Source: Bidens hawaiensis
Lineage: Eukaryota; Streptophyta; Magnoliopsida; Asterales; Asteraceae
Length of the DNA: 64,000 bases
Reading direction: 5' to 3'
Assembly (NCBI GenBank): GCA_021521415.1
Contig: JAIQDT010005006.1
Coordinates: 124,001 to 188,000, forward strand
Below the pieces are notes generated by a model. That model saw nothing but the letters and a program-made list of their open reading frames with translations. It did no database searches and was not told where the DNA came from. A program made the position numbers and the translations under genes. Numbering within the stretch: the first letter of the stretch is position 1; every line of letters begins with the position of its first letter. Positions 59,501 through 64,000 of this stretch are shown here, one piece after another.

Positions 59501-60323
59501 CTTGGAACGGTATGATCATCTTGTATCTTACCTTCACTAGCTATTTCTCTCAATATACACTTATATTCAGAGCAATCTAGTCTGATTCTCACGCCGGAGG
59601 GTGGTCACAAGGAGGAACCCCCCCCCCTTCTCAGTGACGAGCTCACGGTGTCTGTTTTGCAGGTCATCTGAAGAACATCCTTTTTTGCCGGACCTAACCC
59701 TCGTGGGAAACATTACTTAACCCCCAGATTATCCATAATCTGACCGGGGTCACTTAGTGTTTCTTCACCTTATATATCTTATTATATTATTTTAATAATA
59801 TAATCGTGAAATGCTTCTATTTCTTCATCTGCTCTCTTTATTTAAAATTAGCGTTAATGTTTATGCTCCACGACATATTCAAAACTACGATGCGAGTTGG
59901 TTTCGATAATGTTTACCCTGGAGAAAGAATTCATGTAAAACGTTAGCAAAAACAAGATGCGTCAAATTTGAACATAGTTTATATGAAATTTGAAAACGTG
60001 ATAAATAAGATAACATAAACATCATATTTTGAAAATTGTAATATTACACGTTATAAAGAACACTTGTAAAACATTGTTTAGTCTTAGTTTCCCAACTTTT
60101 AACTTCCAATAAATAATTTATTTTTCTTTTCATCATACTTCCACCATCTAAAACCTTCGTGTGAATTGATCGATTTAAACATATATTCCTAACTTGTATT
60201 ATTATGGAATTTCAGGTTCAAGAAATGGAAGACAAAATAGAGGAAATAATGGAACCCGTATTAGAGGAAGCTAAGGCAGTTGCAAAAGAAACCAAGGAAA
60301 AGGAAATGGCAAAGAAACTATGA
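44547..60323 (+). CDS. Family gene 4: predicted membrane-anchored amphipathic-helix protein (about 207 aa, four exons, 14-kb intron)
   Basis: Model: exons 44547-44776, 44870-44952, 45977-46179 and 60216-60323, GT-AG introns, phases 2, 1 and 0. N-terminus MSISTVLASQNSVVKLNLHE is Ser/Thr-rich; residues 1-60 could be a plastid transit peptide. The linker PSGKPSSPSGSW is close to that of gene 1, and the hydrophobic stretch is WVIGILMTFIVPAF (about 80-93). Exon 3 gives the helix (VDQIMDTAEHITDVVEAVADKVDKVVEE, cut to its start, central LPEGSEIKK). Exon 4 gives VQEMEDKIEEIMEPVLEEA and a Lys/Glu-rich tail. Intron 2 holds a PIF/Harbinger element, and intron 3 holds a complete 12.2-kb Tat element. All exons and splice sites are preserved. 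Whether the 14-kb intron is spliced correctly is not known. Confidence 0.8.
45051..45872. mobile_element. PIF/Harbinger-type non-autonomous element in intron 2 of family gene 4
   Basis: The ends are GGTGTTGTTTGTTTTTTCAG and, reverse-complemented, GGTGCTGTTTGTTTTTCCTC. The target duplication is TTA (45048-45050 and 45873-45875). CTGCAGA-type subterminal repeats occur on both sides. The middle (45470-45620) is a GC-rich GGCGGCGG/GAGAGA stretch unlike the rest and could be captured host sequence. No transposase. Confidence 0.8.
46180..47535. other. Intron 3 of family gene 4, left part
   Basis: AT-rich intron sequence before the Tat insertion; no gene, no repeat ends. It resumes at 59773-60215. 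Confidence 0.6.
47536..48492 (+). repeat. 5' LTR of the Tat element (957 bp)
   Basis: Same length as the 3' LTR. Contains TATAAATA at 48209-48216. Confidence 0.95.
48209..48216 (+). promoter_or_regulatory. Probable TATA box of the Tat LTR
   Basis: TATAAATA; repeated in the 3' LTR near 59484. This lies inside the intron of gene 4 in sense orientation and could start transcripts running into its last exon. Confidence 0.5.
48494..48510 (+). other. Primer-binding site of the Tat element
   Basis: TGGCGCC followed by ATCCGTGGGA, one base after the LTR. The TGGCGCC start is usual for Tat and Athila relatives. Confidence 0.85.
48555..53915 (+). pseudogene. gag-pol of the Tat element, one in-frame TAG
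   Basis: ATG at 48555. Codon 82 is TAG (48798-48800), after which the same frame is open for 1,704 codons. Gag core lies about 49140-49480 (TWCYMFQMTLVG, FSQHFSQQRKYTEEQ). The protease is DNGAS (Asp 50277). Reverse transcriptase has YMDD at 51339-51350. A first RNase H runs to about 52130, and a second, archaeal-like RNase H lies at 52205-52590 (LYTDGAASNEGSGAG, then HVKRSENKSADALSKLA). Integrase has an HHCC finger (about 52869-53005) and a D,D35E core (Asp 53084, Asp 53265, Glu 53373). The residues around the core are altered (SDNSTNF, GNGEVE). No frameshift. Apart from the TAG, the polyprotein is complete. Confidence 0.92.
54135..54460 (+). repeat. 163-bp tandem duplication downstream of pol
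   Basis: Two diverged copies: GATAAGGAAAACCTTCACGC near 54135 and GATGAGGAAAACTTCCACGC near 54298, each followed by GTGACGGTC-T-CCGCACAATCA. Non-coding spacer between pol and the antisense gene. Confidence 0.75.
54629..57774 (-). pseudogene. Antisense six-exon gene of the Tat element (about 923 codons, two stops)
   Basis: Minus-strand model: exons 57774-57000, 56938-56771, 56680-56411, 56341-55874, 55788-55034 and 54964-54629, all GT-AG, phases 1,1,1,1,0. One frame is kept throughout and ends at a stop at 54629-54631. Exon 1 (258 residues) resembles the domain annotated in plant genomes as putative gypsy-type transposon/transposase (Pfam Transposase_28): FPLTKFVYRVLDRHGVHL, HFEWVCLILGVDP, SWKREFFYISA. 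Exons 3-4 are Pro/Ser/Thr-rich with a basic patch (FKLKRTR). Exon 5 is a long Ala/Glu/Lys coiled coil, and exon 6 has a compact C-terminal domain. In-frame stops are TAG 56654-56652 and TAA 56231-56229. Tat-lineage elements are known to carry extra ORFs, some antisense; their role is unknown. Confidence 0.8.
57775..58810. other. Promoter region of the antisense gene and 3' untranslated region of the Tat element
   Basis: A minus-strand TATA-like sequence (reverse complement of TTTTATATACTC, about 57889-57900) lies about 120 bp upstream of the antisense start codon and could be its promoter. Farther right is a 97-bp tandem duplication (about 58231-58425) with the core AACTATAAGAC...CAGTGTCAAGGC. 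Confidence 0.5.
58811..59767 (+). repeat. 3' LTR of the Tat element (957 bp)
   Basis: Follows the polypurine tract; ends TTTCTTCA followed by the CCTTA duplication. Confidence 0.95.
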
Positions 60324-60800
60324 ACACTTGTAAAAAATCTATCAACCGGTGATAAGAAGATTTTTTTCTACGTCTTATGTATGACATGTCGAGTCTTGTG
60401 ACTTTTAAGCGATGTCATTTAACTATTAGCGTGCAAATAGTTAATTTACATATTGTATGATCAGGAAGAAAAAAGTTTTAGCTTAAAATTAAGGAGTGAG
60501 AAAATTAAATTGTTAGTGTAAATGAATAAGAATTTTATTTGAATAATCCTAGAAATTTGATTTGTGTCTTATATTTCTTTCAGCATTTGGCTTCTTGTAA
60601 CTTTGTAGAATGTAGCTTCTTGTATACATTGTAGAATATACGATGATTTCTTAACAAGCGAATTTATAACATAAAAAATACCTCGATTGGTATATAATTA
60701 ACTAGTTTGAGGCCCGTGTATTACACGAGTAGTTCTTGAAAATACAATATATAATAAATAATCAATATACAAGAAAACAATAAACTCGTTAAAACTATTA
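60324..60800. other. 3' flank of family gene 4
   Basis: AT-rich downstream sequence. Near 60703 is a GAGGCCCGTGTATTACACGAG motif that looks like a common plant repeat end, but I cannot assign it. Confidence 0.45.
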
Positions 60801-61112
60801 GGCTAAGGGTAATGGGGCTTGGTTGAGCCCCAAGTGATCCAATCAAAACCCGACACGTAGGCGATGACATGGCACTGGATGAAGCCTCTCAACCAAGCCT
60901 CATAGGGTGTAGCGGGGCTTGATTGCCCACCCCCAATTTATTGATTCAACCCTTGCTCAAAAGCTTGACCAAGCCCCGTGGTCCGGACCACGGGGGCCGT
61001 CCGCGCCCCTATTCACTTGGGTGGTGTAGTGGTGAGCGCGAGCCACCTAGGCTGCCAAATGGACGGCCCCCCCCCCCCCCCCCCCCCGGTCCAACACCCA
61101 CTACCCTCAGCC
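60801..61112. mobile_element. Tourist-like (PIF/Harbinger) MITE, 312 bp
   Basis: The ends are GGCTAAGGGTAATGGGGCTTGG and, reverse-complemented, GGCTGAGGGTAGTGGGTGTTGG. The target duplication is TTA (60798-60800 and 61113-61115). It contains a C homopolymer of about 27 bases (61061-61087). Non-coding. Confidence 0.8.
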
Positions 61113-61808
61113 TTAATACAATTATTATACAATAGTCATTAAAACAATTTTAAAGTAAAAGACAATTATAAATATCAAATGTTTGAAAAAAAAATAAGAA
61201 GTAAATATTATATTAACAAATTTTAAAAATGGTATGTATATTATTTTAATATTATAAATTTGTTAAAAAGAGTAAGGTTTAATGTATGAGTGACAAGTGG
61301 TCAAACTTGTAGTCTTTTATTATAGAGTATAGAGTACCTATTCTAATAAATAACTATAACTTTTGTCACTTGTCAAGCTTATAGCTCTCCTCACCTTTTT
61401 ACAACAAATTTCATATATGGTCCTTATCTTTTAAGTTATTTCAATATATGAATTCAAGTTTATGTTTATTAAATATAAATACTAACTGATTCATTCATTA
61501 AAATTAAAGGTGAAATAAGAAAATATCAAAATTGAAGTTGCAAACCTGTTATAATAAAATTTGAAAATCACAAGTAATTGCAAATTAAAAAAAATAAAGT
61601 GGCATTACTGTTTAAGAATTTGAATTTGTATGGTAAACTATAAATTGTTTTTAAGCAGGGATTCAAAGAGCAGTGCATAACTTTTTATATAAGATTGGTT
61701 TCGAATTTGGATTTAAAATTTTCTCATATGCACTTAAACTCATGAAATGTGTATTTTCTTAATTTTCTTCAAACATTTTGTATAAATATTACAAACATAG
61801 AGAATACC

Positions 61809-61839
<31 letters not shown>

Positions 61840-62924
61840 ACTTAGTGTTTAGCATTAAATCATTGGAGTTGAATATTATAATTATAATTTATATGCATAA
61901 CGATTACTCTATGAACAATCTGTCATCTATTTATATGATTTTTTTGTGTAGTATAAAGGGTATTAGCAATAACAGACCAATATTTAGTTTTCAATATTTT
62001 CTTATATAACTCAAACCAAAATGCTTCAGAAACATATGTTTTGTGACTTGATTTATACTTTTTCTATACATTCAAATATATTTAATTTAATATACCTTAT
62101 AAGATAAATTACTTAATTAAAAGCATTTGATATTTTAAACCAAAAAATTGGTTTCAATCCCATTCCATTATTTTCGTTTTCCAAAAATCATTTAGGATAT
62201 TGAAACCTAGAATATCGTTTTCATCAGTTATTTACATAATTCCTATATTATATTAACTTATTAATTTTATATTTATACAAATACAACGAATTGAGGTTAT
62301 GTTAGTGTTACATGTTGGTTAATACATATTTAAAGTGTTTATTATGGTTTATATTCACAATATTAAAAAAATAAACAATCGATTCATTATATGTGGCATG
62401 AAAACAATCGACTCGGACTATATCCTGGCAACGCCAGCGACTAAGGCTTAGCTTTTAATACCTAAAAATATATATGATTTAAAAATTAAAAGTTTATTTT
62501 TGTTGACCCGAAACCTAGAATTCTGACCCAAGAACCAACCCGAATTACTTCGGTTCAGGTTCGGGTTAATATTTTCTTGGGTTCGAGTTTCTCGGATTGG
62601 GTTTGTTTGGGTTCGGGTACGGGTTTTCTTGGGTTGGGTTTCAGGTTACGAGTAAAAGTGACAGTCATACTTCCAACTATTATATATAAGAATCACTACC
62701 TTCACTTTATGCAACTTTAAATCTTTTAAAATTCTTCTAACTCAGAACAATCACTATTATTAGAACATGGTTATAAGGTTAGTATGTATTTTTCATTTTT
62801 CTGGCAATTACATTCATATGAACTGAAACAAATCATTTTGTTATAATTTAATTTTCGGTATTTATGTTGCTTGACTATAGAATTTTTAAATATAAAATCA
62901 ATTAAAATTTTTCATACACGGAAT
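61113..62924. other. Intergenic with TA microsatellite
   Basis: AT-rich. A (TA)n run of about 26 bp lies at 61813-61838. A GGGTTCGGG-rich degenerate patch at 62500-62650 resembles part of a repeat like the one at 62925. No gene. Confidence 0.5.
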
Positions 62925-63991
62925 TAGAGGTGTCCAAAATACCCGAACCCGATTAACCCGACCCGACCCGAATCCGAATAAGCAAATTCGGGTCGGGTTA
63001 ATAGGGTTAAAAAGTAATAATCGGGTTAACCCGAATTGCTAATAGGGTCGGGTTTCGGGTTCATTTTTGGAAAAAAGTCGGGTTTCGGGTTAACTCGAAT
63101 AACCCGATTAATGGTGATACTTAACTTTAAATACAATGATTAAAATGTGAAATCAACACTATAAAGGCTATAATGTAAGCTTTATAGAGAAGTTAATTAT
63201 TATGTTTGTTCATGAATCGTTCGGTGGAAAGTTCCTTTATGTTGTGTTCATTTAACTAAACGAACGAACATGAAGACATGTTTCACTCATTCAACTATGT
63301 TCGTGAACATTCATTTATGATCGTTCATTTTAGTTTATTTACGTCTGTTCATGTTCGTTTACATATTAATAGAAAGTTATTAAATATTATTTGCATTTAA
63401 AAATTATATCACCTTAATATGTTTTATATTTGTTTGTGTTTATTTAAAAGCGTTCACTTATGTTCATTTATATATGTTTGTGTTCGTTAATGTATGCACA
63501 TATATGTGCCTTTATGTTTGTTTATCTTTTTTTAATTATGTTCGTGAACTATTCGTTTAAATTTTATATGAACGAACATAAACGAACATGAACATGTTTA
63601 GTTTTTAACTAACGGACATGAACAGAAATATATGTTCGATTAGGTGTTTTCGTTCGTTAAAAGTAAATGAAAAAACACGAACATACCTTTGTTCATGTCC
63701 GTTCGGTTTATTGACAGGCCTATATATGTAATTATAAGATAATTACTTGTAAAAAATATTTAAAGTTGAGTGGAATTAGAAATTTTACAACCTACAAGTT
63801 ACAAACACAAAAAACAACTTAAATTTGTAAAGAAATAAGGTTAACCCGATTAACCTGACTAACCCGACACCCGAATAACCCGAACCTTAATAGGGTCGAG
63901 TTGCGGGTTAGACCTTTTTTTAAGGAAAACCCGACTAACCCGACCCGATTAACCCGAAACCCGATCAGGTTGACCCGATGAACACCCCCTA
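62925..63991. mobile_element. hAT-type non-autonomous element, 1067 bp, with possible nested repeat
   Basis: The ends are TAGAGGTGTCC and, reverse-complemented, TAGGGGGTGTTC. An 8-bp duplication CACGGAAT (62917-62924)/CACGGATT (63992-63999) has one mismatch. The arms are degenerate ACCCGA/TCGGGT repeats. The middle (about 63200-63720) switches to GTTCGTTCATGAAC-type repeats and ends in a GACAGGCCTA-like terminus, suggesting a second MITE nested inside. Confidence 0.7.
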
Positions 63992-64000
63992 CACGGATTT

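Larger units (their letters stand above)
47536..59767 (+). mobile_element. Ty3/gypsy Tat-type element (Retand-like layout) with antisense gene
   Basis: 957-bp LTRs at 47536-48492 and 58811-59767 (TGAAGAGG...TTTCTTCA). The target duplication CCTTA is perfect (47531-47535 and 59768-59772). The primer site is TGGCGCCATCCGTGGGA and the polypurine tract is GGACTGGGGGGACT (58797-58810). gag-pol lies on the plus strand with a second, archaeal-like RNase H between RT/RNase H and integrase, the lineage mark of Tat. Downstream is a long region coding on the opposite strand. By eye the LTRs differ at about 14-15 sites (around 1.5 percent), so it is older than the two gypsy elements at 2698-19149. It sits in an intron of gene 4 in the same direction as the gene. 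Confidence 0.95.

Noticed and set aside
61020..61060. GGTGTAGTGGTGAGCGCGAGCC as a tRNA-like head
   Set aside because: No B box follows and the stretch belongs to a TTA-flanked MITE.

Overview
The window is plant nuclear DNA, most likely eudicot. It is AT-rich, with spliced genes using GT-AG introns, LTR retrotransposons of plant-specific lineages (a Tekay/Del-like chromovirus, a Tat-type element with a second RNase H domain and an antisense gene, and Ty1/copia elements) and many small DNA transposons. The style of the repeats would fit Asteraceae, but nothing here proves the family. There is no bacterial, organellar, CRISPR or rRNA sequence, and I saw no convincing tRNA gene.

Layout. 1-1676: no recognisable gene. 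1677-20943: a three-level nest of retrotransposons. The outermost is a minus-strand, non-autonomous copia element. A plus-strand Tekay-like Ty3/gypsy element (2698-19149, target duplication ATGAC) sits in its protease codons. A minus-strand, internally deleted gypsy element with essentially identical LTRs (11192-18510, target duplication AATTA) sits in the 3' LTR of that one. 20944-24280: intergenic, with a long-TIR Mutator-like foldback element carrying a 9-bp target duplication. 24281-33463: three tandem genes of one small-protein family. 33464-44546: intergenic, holding a possible CACTA element, hAT debris, a gag-only copia element with target duplication CATAA, a tRNA-derived SINE, a hAT-type MITE and a LINE tail. 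44547-60323: the fourth member of the gene family, whose third intron has grown to 14 kb because a 12.2-kb Tat-type element (47536-59767, target duplication CCTTA) lies in it. 60324-64000: intergenic, with a Tourist-like MITE and a hAT-type repeat.

The host genes are the four paralogues. Each has four exons with intron phases 2, 1 and 0, and exon 3 is exactly 203 nt in all four. The predicted proteins of about 180-207 residues have a Ser/Lys-rich N-terminus (possible plastid transit peptide), a Pro/Ser linker, one short hydrophobic segment, a strongly charged amphipathic helix of about 68 residues, and a variable acidic tail. I do not recognise an established function. They are the best candidate for an undescribed host system here: a tandem family kept open while transposons load its introns (hAT, PIF/Harbinger, foldback MITEs and a Tat element).

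The most interesting mobile feature is a six-exon antisense gene inside the Tat element (57774 down to 54629). All its junctions keep one frame over about 923 codons, but two in-frame stops interrupt it.
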